A stretch of DNA of 64,000 bases from assembly GCF_014698015.1 (NCBI RefSeq), contig NZ_JACXBS010000003.1:186001-250000 (forward strand). The letters are read 5' to 3'. Both the position numbers and the translations under genes were made by a program. Shown piece by piece: positions 1 to 8,978 of this stretch (position 1 is the stretch's first letter; the number at the start of each line of letters is the position of its first letter). Source of the DNA: Kocuria sp. cx-455. GTDB taxonomy: Bacteria > Actinomycetota > Actinomycetes > Actinomycetales > Micrococcaceae. The notes beneath the pieces are model-generated. The model ran no database searches. It was not told the DNA's origin and saw only the letters and a list, made by a program, of their open reading frames with translations.

Positions 1-2
1 CC

Positions 3-617
3 ATCCTGCCCGGCACCCAGCTGCACGGCACCACGCGGATCGCGGAGGACGCCGTCGTCGGCCCGGATACCACCCTCACCAACGTGACCGTGGGCAACGG
101 CGCAACCGTGATCCGCACCCACGGCAGCGATGCCGAGCTGGGGGCGGGTGCCACCGTGGGGCCGTTCGCATATCTGCGCCCGGGCACCGTGCTGGGCCCC
201 AAGGGCAAGATCGGCACGTTCGTGGAAACCAAGAACTCGACCATTGGCGAGGGCTCCAAGATCCCGCATCTGTCCTACGTGGGCGACGCCACCATTGGTG
301 AGCACTCCAACATCGGTGCCGCCTCGGTCTTCGTCAACTACGACGGCGTGAGCAAGCACCGCACCGTGGTGGGCAACCACGTGCGAATGGGCTCGGACAA
401 CATGTACGTCGCGCCCGTGAGCATTGGCGACGGCGCATACTCCGGTGCCGGTACCACCGTCCGCAAAGATGTTCCCGCCGGTGCGCTCGCCCTCACCGAG
501 GGCAACCAGGTCATCGTGGAAGGGTGGGTGCTCAAGCACCGCCCCGGAACCGATGCGGCCCGGGCCGCGGAAGCATCCAACGGCTCCCAAGATTCTGACC
601 ACGGATCTCAGGCCTAA
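3..617 (+). CDS. glmU: Bifunctional GlmU, C-terminal acetyltransferase part (5' truncated by window edge)
   Basis: The reading frame is open from the first bases of the window, so only the C-terminal 204 residues are present. They form the left-handed beta-helix of GlmU, which acetylates glucosamine-1-phosphate before uridylylation to UDP-GlcNAc, the cytosolic precursor of peptidoglycan. Hexapeptide-repeat motifs run through the fragment (for example [14 protein letters not shown] and [16 protein letters not shown]), and the family signatures NYDG and [13 protein letters not shown] are intact. The tail after about residue 175 is polar and low-complexity, as is usual in actinobacterial GlmU. 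prs follows 59 bases later on the same strand, the usual actinobacterial order, and may be co-transcribed. The pyrophosphorylase domain lies outside the window. Confidence 0.95.
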   Translation: MLPGTQLHGTTRIAEDAVVGPDTTLTNVTVGNGATVIRTHGSDAELGAGATVGPFAYLRPGTVLGPKGKIGTFVETKNSTIGEGSKIPHLSYVGDATIGEHSNIGAASVFVNYDGVSKHRTVVGNHVRMGSDNMYVAPVSIGDGAYSGAGTTVRKDVPAGALALTEGNQVIVEGWVLKHRPGTDAARAAEASNGSQDSDHGSQA

Positions 618-676
618 CGGGTCGGGGCAGACGCGGCCAGCGCTCCATCAAGGCATTTCGAGGAAAGCGAGTTCAC

Positions 677-1657
677 ATGACCGGAATTACGAATGCGGGG
701 TCGAACCGCATGGTTCTGCTCTCGGGTCGTGCTCATCCGCAGCTGGCGCAGGACATCGCACGCGAGTTGGGAACCGAACTGGTCCCCACCGACGCGTACG
801 ACTTCGCCAATGGTGAGACGTACGTGCGATTCGGCGAATCGGTGCGTGGTGCTGACGCGTTCCTCATCCAGGCGCACCCGGCGCCCATCAACCAGTGGAT
901 CATGGAACAGCTGATCATGCTGGACTCGCTCAAGCGGGCCTCGGCCAAATCCATCACCGTGGTCAGCCCATTCTACCCCTACGCCCGCCAGGACAAGAAG
1001 CACCGCGGTCGTGAACCCATCTCCGCACGCTTGCTCTCGGACCTGTACAAGACCGCCGGTGCCGACCGTTTGATGTCCGTGGATTTGCACACCGCGCAGA
1101 TCCAGGGCTTTTTCGACGGTCCGGTGGACCACCTCATGGCCATCCCGTTGCTGAGCGACTACGTGCGCTCCGTGGTGGACGAGTCCAACGTGACCGTGGT
1201 GTCTCCGGACACCGGTCGGGTACGCGTGGCCGAGCAGTGGGCTGAGCGTCTGGGCGGTGCACCGTTGGCGTTCGTGCACAAGACGCGTGACATCAGCGTT
1301 CCCAACCAGGCCGAGTCAAAGCAGGTCGTGGGTAACATCAAGGGCCGCACCTGCGTGCTCATCGACGACATGATTGACACCGGCGGAACCATTTCCGGTG
1401 CCGTGAAGGTTCTGCGGGACAGCGGAGCCAAGGATGTCATCATTGCGGCCACTCACGCGGTGTTCTCGGATCCCGCCGTGGAACGCCTGGCCAACTGCGG
1501 TGCCATGAAGGTTGTCGTCACAGACACCCTTCCGGTCCCGGAGGAGCACCAGTTCGAGAACCTCGAGGTCATCTCCATTGCACCGCTGATCGCGCGTGCC
1601 ATCCAGGAGGTCTTCGAGGACGGTTCGGTCACCAGCCTGTTCAACGGCCGTTCCTGA
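677..1657 (+). CDS. prs: Ribose-phosphate pyrophosphokinase (PRPP synthase)
   Basis: Makes phosphoribosyl pyrophosphate from ribose-5-phosphate and ATP, feeding purine, pyrimidine, histidine and NAD synthesis. The 326 residues match the normal family length. The ATP-binding segment around YPYARQDKKHRGREPIS (about residues 98-115) and the PRPP-binding loop CVLIDDMIDTGGT (about residues 227-240) are both present. The ATG is preceded by a GAGGAAAG-type ribosome binding site. It sits downstream of glmU and ends just before a strong hairpin at 1675-1710, so transcription probably stops here instead of continuing to rplY as in many relatives. Confidence 0.97.
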   Translation: MTGITNAGSNRMVLLSGRAHPQLAQDIARELGTELVPTDAYDFANGETYVRFGESVRGADAFLIQAHPAPINQWIMEQLIMLDSLKRASAKSITVVSPFYPYARQDKKHRGREPISARLLSDLYKTAGADRLMSVDLHTAQIQGFFDGPVDHLMAIPLLSDYVRSVVDESNVTVVSPDTGRVRVAEQWAERLGGAPLAFVHKTRDISVPNQAESKQVVGNIKGRTCVLIDDMIDTGGTISGAVKVLRDSGAKDVIIAATHAVFSDPAVERLANCGAMKVVVTDTLPVPEEHQFENLEVISIAPLIARAIQEVFEDGSVTSLFNGRS

Positions 1658-1674
1658 TACCCAGCACCAACGAC

Positions 1675-1710
1675 AACGCGGTGGGCCACGTTCCAGTGGC
1701 CCACCGCGTT
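1675..1710 (+). terminator. Intrinsic terminator after prs
   Basis: A perfect 15-bp inverted repeat (arms 1675-1689 and 1696-1710, loop GTTCCA) starts 17 bases after the prs stop and is followed by a short T-rich stretch. It separates prs from the convergent muramidase gene and may work in both directions. Confidence 0.85.
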
Positions 1711-1745
1711 GTTTCAGCTCGGGGTGCTGTTGCCCCGGCGCCGAT

Positions 1746-1779
1746 GACCGTCGCACCGGCGGGCACCGGCGCGACGGTC
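1746..1779 (-). terminator. Probable terminator of the GH25 muramidase gene
   Basis: A perfect 9-bp stem (1746-1754 with 1771-1779) with a CCGG-containing inner hairpin lies 5 bases past the stop codon of the reverse-strand gene. No clear T-run follows, so it may be a weak or factor-assisted terminator. Confidence 0.5.
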
Positions 1780-1784
1780 GAGCA

Positions 1785-3461
1785 TCAGATCCGCGTCATC
1801 CAGGTGCGGCCGGTGCTCAGGTTGTAACGGACCACGTAACCCTTGGAGAACTGCTGACGGATTTCATTGCCCGCGCGGTACTCATCCGTTCTGGGGAATC
1901 CCAGCCCGCGCTCCTGGCCCCGCTGGGCCCAGAAGTTACCGATGGCCGACTTCTCCTTGACGGCGTGGGATCCGGTCGACGGCGTCCACAGCACCTTGGT
2001 CTGCCGGCCGGAGGGCGCCCGGAACACCTGATAGGCGCCGCCCTTGATGGTTCGTTCCTCCATGAGCGGGAATCCGTAGCCGCGTTCGCGCCCGGCAGCA
2101 ATGAACTTGCCACCGATGGACGACGAGTTACGGATGAAGTGAGCCCCGCTGCGCGGATGCCAGTACGCGGTGGCCTTCACTCCATTGCGCACGAATTCCT
2201 GGTAGCGACCACCCGAGGCGGCGTTGGCCTCGTTCATCACCGGCTGACCCCACTTGGCCGCACCGCCCGTGGCGCGATAAATAGCACCGATTCCGCCGCC
2301 CGTCTTGTACGTGGAGCTGACGGTCGTCGTGCTGGGGGCGCGACCACCCAGCGGCTTGTAGTTGCGGTTGCTCGCCATGGACTGCAGCTGTGACCACGAA
2401 CCCCGGTACTGGTTGGAGTCACCGGAGAACGGGCCGGAAGCCGAGAACTGCCAGATGTCATACGTGGACCAGCCGTTGGGCATGGCTCCGGCGCCGGTGG
2501 TGTTGTACGCGGCAATGTGCAGCGGGTGGGTGTTGAACTGCGCGGTGTTACCCGTGCACGTGCGCCACCAGTCGGTGGTGGAGTAGATCGCGGGCAAGCG
2601 GCCGGTGCGCTGCTTGTAGCGGTCCGAGAAGGACTTGATCCACGAGTTCATTTGCGGCTGGGACATGTTGTAGCAGGTGTTGCCCAAGCTCGAATAGGGG
2701 TTGTACTCGATGTCCAGCAGACCGGGGAGGGTCTTGCCGTCCGCTGACCAACCGCCGCCGTTGTTCACGAAGTAGTCGGCCTGAGCGGCGCCGGAGGACA
2801 CACTGGGCAGGGCGAAGTGGTAGGAACCACGGATCATTCCCACGTTGTAGGAACCGCGGTACTGGGATGCGAACGAGGGGGACTTGTAACCGGTTCCCTC
2901 CGTGGCCTTCACGTAGGCGAAACGCGCGCCCTGGGAATACTCGGCACTCCAGTTCACGGTGGGCTGCCAACCGGAGACGTCCATGCCCATGATGCCCGCA
3001 GGGCGCCACGTGTTCGCCTGGATCATGAGCGACATGGACCCGGCGGGGCCCACCTGTTGCGTGCTGGAGGGATTTGACTGCGCGGACGCGCTGGCCTCCG
3101 GCGTCACCGCCCCCGGGGACGCCGACGCCGCCGGCGCGGGCGTGTCGGTCAGTGCCTCTTCGACCTGCTCGAGCTCGGCTTCGGACTCGTCGGACAGGTT
3201 GGTGGTTTCCGCTATGGATTTCATGTGCTGCCCCATGGTGGCGCCGGGGTTCTTATCGCCGGTCTTGGGAGGTGCGCTGGGCAGCTTGGGATCCTTGACC
3301 ACGGTGTCGAGTTCTTCGGTTTCCACCGAAACCACGCTGCCGCGGTCGGGGTCGAGATTTTCCTTGGGGGTCTCAGCGGCAAACGCCGGAACGAATGAGG
3401 TGAATGCCAGAACGGCCGCCGTGACGGCAGCGGGCAGGGTGATTTTGCGAGGGGGAATCAC
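1785..3461 (-). CDS. Secreted GH25 muramidase (lysozyme M1 type) with LGFP repeats
   Basis: A 558-residue exported peptidoglycan hydrolase predicted to cut the N-acetylmuramyl-beta-1,4-GlcNAc bond. Residues 1-29 form a signal peptide (basic start, hydrophobic core, AFA-A cleavage site). A low-complexity Glu/Ala/Pro/Ser linker runs to about residue 150. The GH25 barrel follows (about 155-365), with the family motifs GMDVSGWQ (Asp161) and LLDIEYN (Asp250, Glu252). The last about 175 residues carry LGFP-type repeats ([20 protein letters not shown]) that are thought to anchor such proteins to the actinobacterial envelope. The start is GTG; no strong Shine-Dalgarno is visible. A sugar transferase gene lies upstream on the same strand, so both are envelope-related, but the 245-bp gap suggests separate promoters. 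Confidence 0.92.
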   Translation of the reverse strand: MIPPRKITLPAAVTAAVLAFTSFVPAFAAETPKENLDPDRGSVVSVETEELDTVVKDPKLPSAPPKTGDKNPGATMGQHMKSIAETTNLSDESEAELEQVEEALTDTPAPAASASPGAVTPEASASAQSNPSSTQQVGPAGSMSLMIQANTWRPAGIMGMDVSGWQPTVNWSAEYSQGARFAYVKATEGTGYKSPSFASQYRGSYNVGMIRGSYHFALPSVSSGAAQADYFVNNGGGWSADGKTLPGLLDIEYNPYSSLGNTCYNMSQPQMNSWIKSFSDRYKQRTGRLPAIYSTTDWWRTCTGNTAQFNTHPLHIAAYNTTGAGAMPNGWSTYDIWQFSASGPFSGDSNQYRGSWSQLQSMASNRNYKPLGGRAPSTTTVSSTYKTGGGIGAIYRATGGAAKWGQPVMNEANAASGGRYQEFVRNGVKATAYWHPRSGAHFIRNSSSIGGKFIAAGRERGYGFPLMEERTIKGGAYQVFRAPSGRQTKVLWTPSTGSHAVKEKSAIGNFWAQRGQERGLGFPRTDEYRAGNEIRQQFSKGYVVRYNLSTGRTWMTRI

Positions 3462-3522
3462 ACGTATGACCTAACTGGGGGGAGGTGCGCGGGGGGATGC
3501 GCAATTCAAAGGGGGCATAAGG

Positions 3523-3551
3523 ATTCTAAACAATTTCTGCGGATTTCACAG
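3523..3551 (-). promoter_or_regulatory. Candidate promoter of the GH25 gene
   Basis: On the minus strand TAGAAT (3523-3528) fits the actinobacterial -10 pattern TANNNT. A poor -35 (CTGTGA) lies 17 bp upstream. It would give a 5' leader of about 55 bases. The surrounding 3470-3600 stretch is distinctly AT-richer than the genes, as expected of a promoter region. Confidence 0.35.
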
Positions 3552-3706
3552 GATTAAATGCCCGCGTCAATCACGGAACGATTTCGACAGCGCAAATGTT
3601 TCGTATCGCATGGTTCACACCCCTGGCCTTGACCGGGATCGCCCGCCACCGCGTGGTGGCGATGGAAATCAATTCCCGAGGCCGTGATGACCCCGTGCGG
3701 GCAGGG

Positions 3707-5185
3707 TCAATACGCGCCGTCGGACGCGAAAACCGCTTTGAAGGTACGCAGCAAAATGATCACGTCTTGCACCGGGGACCAGTTCTCCACGTAGTAGAGG
3801 TCCAACCGCACCGACTGTTCCCAGTCCAGGTCGGAACGTCCGGAGACCTGCCACAGGCCCGTAATGCCCGGACGGACACGCAAGCGGCGGTACACGTGTT
3901 TTTCGTACTGCTCCACCTCGGAAGCCAGGGGTGGGCGGGGGCCGACCAGCGACATGGATCCGCCCAGGACGTTGAGGAACTGCGGGAGTTCATCCAAGCT
4001 GTAGCGTCGCATCCACCGACCGGGGCGCGTGACGCGGGGGTCGTCCTTCATCTTGAAGAGCACGCCGCCTTCCGATTCATTGGCGGCCAGCAACGCCGCC
4101 TTGCGTTCCTCGGCGTCCGTGTACATGGAGCGGAACTTCAGCATCTTGAAGCGGGTGCCGTCAATACCCACGCGCTCCTGCGCGAAGAAGGCGGGGCCGC
4201 CATCGTGGAGTTTGACGATTGCACCCAGAACCAGCAGTACCGGAGAGAGCAGGATCAGCGCGCAGCTGGCCCCCACGATGTCGATGCCACGTTTGATCAT
4301 TTTCTTGGCACGGGTGAAACGCGGGGTCGCCACGTGGATGAGGGGCAGCCCGGCCAACTGCTGGGTGTGAATGCGTGGGCCGGCAACGTCGGTCAGCCCG
4401 GTGTTCATGACCAGGCGAATGTGCTCATCGGCCAAGGCCCAACCCAGGTGACGGATTTCGCGCGTGCTCAATGGGACGGAGGCGGTCATGACCAGGGTTT
4501 CGATGCGGTTCTCACAGCACGCGTGTACGATGCCTGCCACGCTGGGGCAGACTCCTGGCTCCAACGTATTGACCGGCAGTTCCACGCGCGCGAGTTCCTC
4601 GGGCATCTCGCGCCGTGACGGCGGCATGTAGACGGCCACCGGCTTGAAGCCCGCGTGCGGGCGCCGTTGCAATTCACCGACCATCTCGACCGCACCGGGG
4701 AAGCGACCGATAACCATGGTGCGGGACATGGCTTGACCCCTCGAACGGCGCTTCATCAAATCGCACCGGGCCAGGAATCTGCCACTGATCAGCGTGATCA
4801 GACCGAGCGGGAGAGCGATCAGCACGTAACCGCGGGCCGTGGGGATGTCGAAGGCGTAGGAGACAATGGCAATGGCCCCGAAGAGAACCAGTGTTGAGGT
4901 GACCACCTGTTTGGTCTCCTCGACACCGTTACCGATCAGTCGAACGCCACGGGTGCCGCGCAACTCCAACCACGTCCACCACGCGAATCCGAGAATGACA
5001 CCGACCAGCCAGTACGGGACCGGAATCAATTCGAGGGCCAGAAACCCGTCCCCCGAACCGAAACGAATCAATTGGCTCAGCGCCAACGCGACTGCCAGAC
5101 CCATGGCATCGGATATCCGGAGAGTCTGCTGGTATTTCTCACGCCACAACGCTTGCGTGTGGCGCACCATTGGCCCCTTGTACAT
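3707..5185 (-). CDS. Polyprenyl-phosphate sugar-phosphate transferase (exopolysaccharide initiation)
   Basis: A 492-residue membrane enzyme of the bacterial sugar transferase family that would transfer a sugar-1-phosphate to undecaprenyl phosphate, starting an exopolysaccharide or cell-wall glycan. The N-terminal third has about four to five membrane segments. A soluble Rossmann-like region follows, then a further membrane segment (GIDIVGASCALILLSPVLLV) and the catalytic domain with the hallmarks FKMLKFRSM, RRYSLDELPQFLNV, GPRPPL and RPGITGLWQVSGRS. The open frame extends 72 codons further upstream. I chose the ATG at 5185 because GGGAGGG precedes it and the upstream residues look non-coding. 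No glycan cluster adjoins it; the nearest glycosyltransferase is at 11.2 kb. Confidence 0.9.
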   Translation of the reverse strand: MYKGPMVRHTQALWREKYQQTLRISDAMGLAVALALSQLIRFGSGDGFLALELIPVPYWLVGVILGFAWWTWLELRGTRGVRLIGNGVEETKQVVTSTLVLFGAIAIVSYAFDIPTARGYVLIALPLGLITLISGRFLARCDLMKRRSRGQAMSRTMVIGRFPGAVEMVGELQRRPHAGFKPVAVYMPPSRREMPEELARVELPVNTLEPGVCPSVAGIVHACCENRIETLVMTASVPLSTREIRHLGWALADEHIRLVMNTGLTDVAGPRIHTQQLAGLPLIHVATPRFTRAKKMIKRGIDIVGASCALILLSPVLLVLGAIVKLHDGGPAFFAQERVGIDGTRFKMLKFRSMYTDAEERKAALLAANESEGGVLFKMKDDPRVTRPGRWMRRYSLDELPQFLNVLGGSMSLVGPRPPLASEVEQYEKHVYRRLRVRPGITGLWQVSGRSDLDWEQSVRLDLYYVENWSPVQDVIILLRTFKAVFASDGAY

Positions 5186-5405
5186 GATCGTCGGTCCCTC
5201 CCCCTGAAAACGATCGACGAGAGTGCGTGATGACCCGCACGGCGTCGGCACGGCCGTGATGTGAGGCGGCCGCACTATGGAACCTCCCCCGAGATTCACG
5301 TTCTCCACACTAGCGCGAAAATCGCGCGAAAAGCTTCTGTTTACGACCAATGGGTGCATAACGAGGGACGAAAATGGATTCGGCGACCGCCATAGCGCCA
5401 CGTGC

Positions 5406-5628
5406 TATTCTGTGCAGGTTGCCAAGGCGAGGGGGCGGTTTATTTTGCTGCCCCGTTATCGACGACGGCTGGTGGGATCGTGAACTCCCCGGTTCCTCTT
5501 GAGGAACGGTGGACCGTGCGGTGCCGCACCACGTCGGTTTGCTGACCGGTTCAACGAATGGTGCGAGCGCCTTCCGGACGGTCAGTGTGGTGACGAAACC
5601 GATACCCCACGATCAAAGGAGTTCCACC
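5406..5628 (+). promoter_or_regulatory. Promoter and structured 5' leader of rplY
   Basis: The 443-bp gap between the divergent sugar transferase and rplY has no credible gene. TATTCT (5406-5411) is a possible -10, giving a leader of about 210 nt. Within it lie a GTTCCTC/GAGGAAC hairpin (5492-5507), a GTGCGG/CCGCAC hairpin (about 5515-5528) and a CGGT/ACCG hairpin just downstream. The ribosome binding site AAGGAG (5616-5621) is 7 bases before the ATG. Leaders of this kind often carry ribosomal-protein autoregulation, but I cannot assign this one to a known class. Confidence 0.4.
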
Positions 5629-6258
5629 ATGGTGGATATCATCAACATCCCCGGTACCCTGCGCACCGAGTTCGGTAAGGGATATGCCCGCCGCGTGCGT
5701 CAGAACGACCAGATCCCCGCAGTGATTTACGGCCACGGTGCCGAGCCCCTGCACGTGATCCTGCCCGGGCACGACATGATGCTGGCTTCCCGTAACCCCA
5801 ACGCCGTTCTCGAGATCAACGTTGACGGTGAGGGTCACTTGGCCATGATCAAGGAAGTTCAGCGTCACGCCGTCCGCCCCGAAATCCTGCACATCGACCT
5901 GCTGACCGTTCGTCGCGGCGAGCGCGTGGAGGTGGAGATCCCTGTTCACGTCGAGGGCGAGGTTGCCCCCACCGCTGTGCACAACGTGGAAGAGAACCTT
6001 CTGGTGATCGAGGCCGACGCGCTGAAGGTGCCCGAGTCCGTTGTGGTCAACATCGAGGGCCTCGAGCCCGGTGAGCACGTCTACGCCAAGGACATCACGC
6101 TGCCCGGCGGCGTGACCCTGGTCTCCGAAGAGGAACTGCTCGTGATCAACGTGTCCGAGCCGGTTCAGCAGGATCTGGGCGAGGAGCCCGAGGAAGGCGA
6201 CGAGACCGCCGAGGGTGGGGAAGCCGCTGACCAGGCTTCCTCCGAGGACGCAGAGTAA
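5629..6258 (+). CDS. rplY: 50S ribosomal protein L25 / general stress protein Ctc
   Basis: Binds 5S rRNA in the large ribosomal subunit. The 209-residue protein is the long Ctc/TL5 form: an N-terminal L25 domain (about residues 1-95, including GKGYARRVRQNDQIPAVIYG), a C-terminal beta domain (about 100-185), and an acidic tail rich in Glu, Asp and Ala. The frame is open upstream, but the ATG at 5629 is supported by AAGGAG seven bases ahead and by the conserved start of the family. It is followed by two hairpins and then pth, its usual partner. The long structured leader suggests post-transcriptional control. Confidence 0.96.
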   Translation: MVDIINIPGTLRTEFGKGYARRVRQNDQIPAVIYGHGAEPLHVILPGHDMMLASRNPNAVLEINVDGEGHLAMIKEVQRHAVRPEILHIDLLTVRRGERVEVEIPVHVEGEVAPTAVHNVEENLLVIEADALKVPESVVVNIEGLEPGEHVYAKDITLPGGVTLVSEEELLVINVSEPVQQDLGEEPEEGDETAEGGEAADQASSEDAE

Positions 6259-6268
6259 GTACGCCCCC

Positions 6269-6344
6269 CGCGCCGCGGACTCGCTGGGCGGCGCGTCGAA
6301 GTGTTTGAACGCGGCGGTAGGTACCCACGGGTGCCTGCCGCCGC
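6269..6344 (+). terminator. Tandem hairpins after rplY
   Basis: The first hairpin (6269-6276 with 6288-6295) has an 8-bp GC stem. The second (arms 6311-6326 and 6329-6344) has about 15 bp with two G-U pairs and is followed by ATTTTC, making it a good intrinsic terminator. pth therefore probably has its own promoter or relies on read-through. Confidence 0.75.
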
Positions 6345-6453
6345 ATTTTCATGAGCGAAGATTGTGGAAGCGCACCGTGGAAACGGGGTGCTCCGTCTCG
6401 ACACAAATGAGTGCAGTGCCAGGGGCGCTGCACCGAACCGAAGGAGGCCTTCC

Positions 6454-7038
6454 GTGGCTGATCGCACGTTGGTGGTGGGGTTGGGCAACCCCGGTGACCG
6501 TTATGCGGGAACAAGACACAACGCCGGTGCCATGGTGTTGGCCGAACTGGCTCACCGCGCGGGGGCCAAAATGTCCGCCCATAAGACCCGAGCGGCGGTG
6601 GCGGAAACCCGGATGAGCCCCGGCGCTCCCAGACTGGTCCTGGCCCAGCCCATGAGTTACATGAACGCCTCCGGTGGGCCCGTGTCCTCATTGCTCAAGT
6701 ACTACGATCTGGGCCTCGAGAACCTGGTGGTCGTCCACGACGAGATCGACCTTCCGTTCGGCACGGTCAAGCTCAAACGCGGCGGGGGTGAAGGCGGCCA
6801 TAACGGGCTACGAGACATCACCAAGGCACTGGGTACCAAGGACTACATCCGGGTTCGCGTGGGCGTGGGTCGGCCCCCGGGTCGCATGGACACCGCCGAT
6901 TATGTGCTCAAGCGGTTTTCCGGAACCCAAGCCAAGGAACTGCCGCTGGTGATCGGCGATGCCGCAGACGCCGTGGAAATGCTGAGCACCAAGGGACTGA
7001 CCGGCACCCAACAGTACTTCCACGCCAAGGTGTCCTGA
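6454..7038 (+). CDS. pth: Peptidyl-tRNA hydrolase
   Basis: Releases tRNA from prematurely dropped peptidyl-tRNA in the cytoplasm. The 194-residue length is typical. Visible signatures are VVGLGNPGDRYAGTRHNAG (with the catalytic His), the substrate-binding PMSYMNASG, and HDEIDLPFGTVKLKRGGGEG with GHNGLRDI. The open frame extends 30 codons further upstream, but the GTG at 6454 follows an AAGGAGG site at normal spacing and matches the family start. It follows rplY as in many actinobacteria, though mfd, another common neighbour, has moved to 15.2 kb. Confidence 0.96.
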   Translation: MADRTLVVGLGNPGDRYAGTRHNAGAMVLAELAHRAGAKMSAHKTRAAVAETRMSPGAPRLVLAQPMSYMNASGGPVSSLLKYYDLGLENLVVVHDEIDLPFGTVKLKRGGGEGGHNGLRDITKALGTKDYIRVRVGVGRPPGRMDTADYVLKRFSGTQAKELPLVIGDAADAVEMLSTKGLTGTQQYFHAKVS

Positions 7039-7043
7039 CACCC

Positions 7044-7065
7044 GGCCGGGTTCTCCCACCCGGCC
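7044..7065 (+). terminator. Possible terminator after pth
   Basis: GGCCGGGT (7044-7051) and ACCCGGCC (7058-7065) form a perfect 8-bp stem six bases after the pth stop. No T-run follows, so function is uncertain. Confidence 0.4.
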
Positions 7066-7212
7066 CGCGCCGGCCGGTGACATCGCGGACCCGGCCCGTA
7101 GCGGCGGCGGGCTCAACACTGCGTAACCACCATTCGTCACCGCGCTCGCACCGGACTACGGTGGAGACGCCCGCAGCGTTCGTCAAGGAGCGAAAGCTCA
7201 TAAGTAGGAGTC

Positions 7213-8508
7213 ATGACCACAACCCCCCTGGACAACGAGCAGGTCTTGCAGCTGAAGCAGGATTTCCCGCTGCTCACCGAATCGCAGGTGGCGGGTCATC
7301 CGCTGGTGTACCTCGACACCGGTGCCACCTCCCAGGTGCCCCTGAGGGTCGCTGACGCGGAACGAGACTTCACCCTGCGCCATCGTGCAGCGGTCCACCG
7401 CGGCGCCCACACGCTGGCCGTCGAGGCCACGGATCTCTTCGAGGACGCACGGGCCACGATCGCAGGCTTCGTGGGTGCCGACCCTTATTCACTGGTCTGG
7501 ACCTCCAATGCCACCGAGGGACTGAACCTGCTCAGTTACGCGATGTCCAACGCAACCGCGGGTTCCAATGGTTCCGAGAACGCGGAGCGGTTCCGCGTGG
7601 GGCCCGATGATGAGATCGTCACGACGCAGGCGGAGCACCACGCGAATTTGATCCCGTGGCAGGAACTGGCAGCCCGCACGGGTGCGAGCCTGCGCGTGGT
7701 CCCCGTGGACGAGTGCGGCCTGATCACGCCCCAGGCGGTTGCCGACACGGTCTCGGAGCGCACCAAGCTCGTGGCGTTCACGCACGTGTCCAACGTGACC
7801 GGCGCGATCACGGATGTTCAGGCCATCGTGGAGGAGGCCCAGAAGGTCGGCGCGCTCACGGTTCTCGATGCGTGCCAATCCGTACCGCACATGCCCATGG
7901 ACTTTCCCGCGCTCGGTGTGGACTTCGCCGTGTTCTCCGCGCACAAAATGCTGGGCCCCACGGGCATCGGCGCGCTCTACGGTCGCCGAGAGCTGCTCAA
8001 TGCGCTGCCCACGTTTCTCACCGGCGGCTCCATGATCACCAAGGTCACCACCGAGCACGCTCGATACCTGGACTCGCCCGTCCGCTTCGAGGCCGGTACC
8101 CAGCGCATCAGCCAGGCCGTCGCCTGGGCGGAGGCCGTGCGATACCTGCAGGCGATCGGCATCGACCGGATCGAGGCGTGGGAGGCCGAACTCGGCCGTC
8201 GGTTGGCACGGGGTGTCACCGAGATCGACGGCGTTCGTCTCCTCGGTCCCGAACCCGGGGTGGAGCGCGTGGGCCTGGTCAGCATCGACGTGGCCGGGGT
8301 TCACGCGCATGATGTGGGTCAGCTCCTGGATGTCGCGGGAATTGCCGTGCGGGTGGGTCACCACTGCGCCCAGCCGCTGCACCGCGAACTGGGCCTCACG
8401 GCCAGCACGCGGGCAAGCACGTATTTGTACAACACCACCGACGACGTCGATAGCTTCCTCAACGAGCTTTCGCGTGTTCGCGGCTACTTCCGGGCGGAGG
8501 GCGCATGA
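7213..8508 (+). CDS. sufS: SufS-type cysteine desulfurase (PLP-dependent)
   Basis: Takes sulfur from cysteine as a persulfide for iron-sulfur cluster assembly. The 431 residues contain the PLP-binding lysine in FAVFSAHKMLGPTGIG, the upstream cofactor contacts TTQAEHHANLIPW and VLDACQSVPH, and the catalytic cysteine in VGHHCAQPLH, a class II (SufS) arrangement. TAGGAG precedes the ATG. Its stop overlaps the start of sufU by four bases (ATGA), implying translational coupling. The rest of the suf operon (sufBCD) is not in this window, so this is a split SUF system or a second desulfurase-scaffold pair. Confidence 0.92.
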   Translation: MTTTPLDNEQVLQLKQDFPLLTESQVAGHPLVYLDTGATSQVPLRVADAERDFTLRHRAAVHRGAHTLAVEATDLFEDARATIAGFVGADPYSLVWTSNATEGLNLLSYAMSNATAGSNGSENAERFRVGPDDEIVTTQAEHHANLIPWQELAARTGASLRVVPVDECGLITPQAVADTVSERTKLVAFTHVSNVTGAITDVQAIVEEAQKVGALTVLDACQSVPHMPMDFPALGVDFAVFSAHKMLGPTGIGALYGRRELLNALPTFLTGGSMITKVTTEHARYLDSPVRFEAGTQRISQAVAWAEAVRYLQAIGIDRIEAWEAELGRRLARGVTEIDGVRLLGPEPGVERVGLVSIDVAGVHAHDVGQLLDVAGIAVRVGHHCAQPLHRELGLTASTRASTYLYNTTDDVDSFLNELSRVRGYFRAEGA

Positions 8509-8978
8509 GCGCTGAATTGGACCAGCTGTACCAGACCATCATTTTGGAGCACTCGCACAAGCGCAGTGGCGAGGCGAGCCAGGACGTTTCATCGGCTGGT
8601 GAGCGCAGCGCAGTGTCGCATCAGTACAACCCCACGTGCGGTGATGAAATCACCGTGCGGGTGACGGTGACCGGTGGGGAGACCCCCACGGTGGAGGCCG
8701 TGGAATGGAACGGCGAGGGCTGTTCGATTTCCATGGCGGCGGCGTCGGTCTTAGCGGAAACGGCACCGGGATTGAGCCTGCCCGAGCTCGACACGTTGAT
8801 CGAGCACTTCCGTGACATGCTGCGATCGCGCGGCCAGGTGGCTCCGGATGAAGAGATCCTAGGCGATGCCGCTGCCTTCGCGGGGGTGTCCAAGTTCGTG
8901 GCGCGCGTGAAGTGCGCGATGCTCAGCTGGGTGGCCGTCGAGGACGCCGTGAACCAGGCGGCGTCCAAGACCGTCTAG
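8505..8978 (+). CDS. sufU: SufU iron-sulfur assembly protein
   Basis: A 157-residue SufU protein that accepts sulfur from SufS (a zinc-dependent sulfurtransferase in Gram-positive bacteria). The three conserved cysteines are visible in NPTCGDEI, GEGCSIS and VKCAMLSW, together with the adjacent Asp of CGDE. The start overlaps sufS by four bases. Its stop overlaps the convergent nhaA stop by four bases, so there is no space for a terminator between the two genes. Confidence 0.93.
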   Translation: MSAELDQLYQTIILEHSHKRSGEASQDVSSAGERSAVSHQYNPTCGDEITVRVTVTGGETPTVEAVEWNGEGCSISMAAASVLAETAPGLSLPELDTLIEHFRDMLRSRGQVAPDEEILGDAAAFAGVSKFVARVKCAMLSWVAVEDAVNQAASKTV

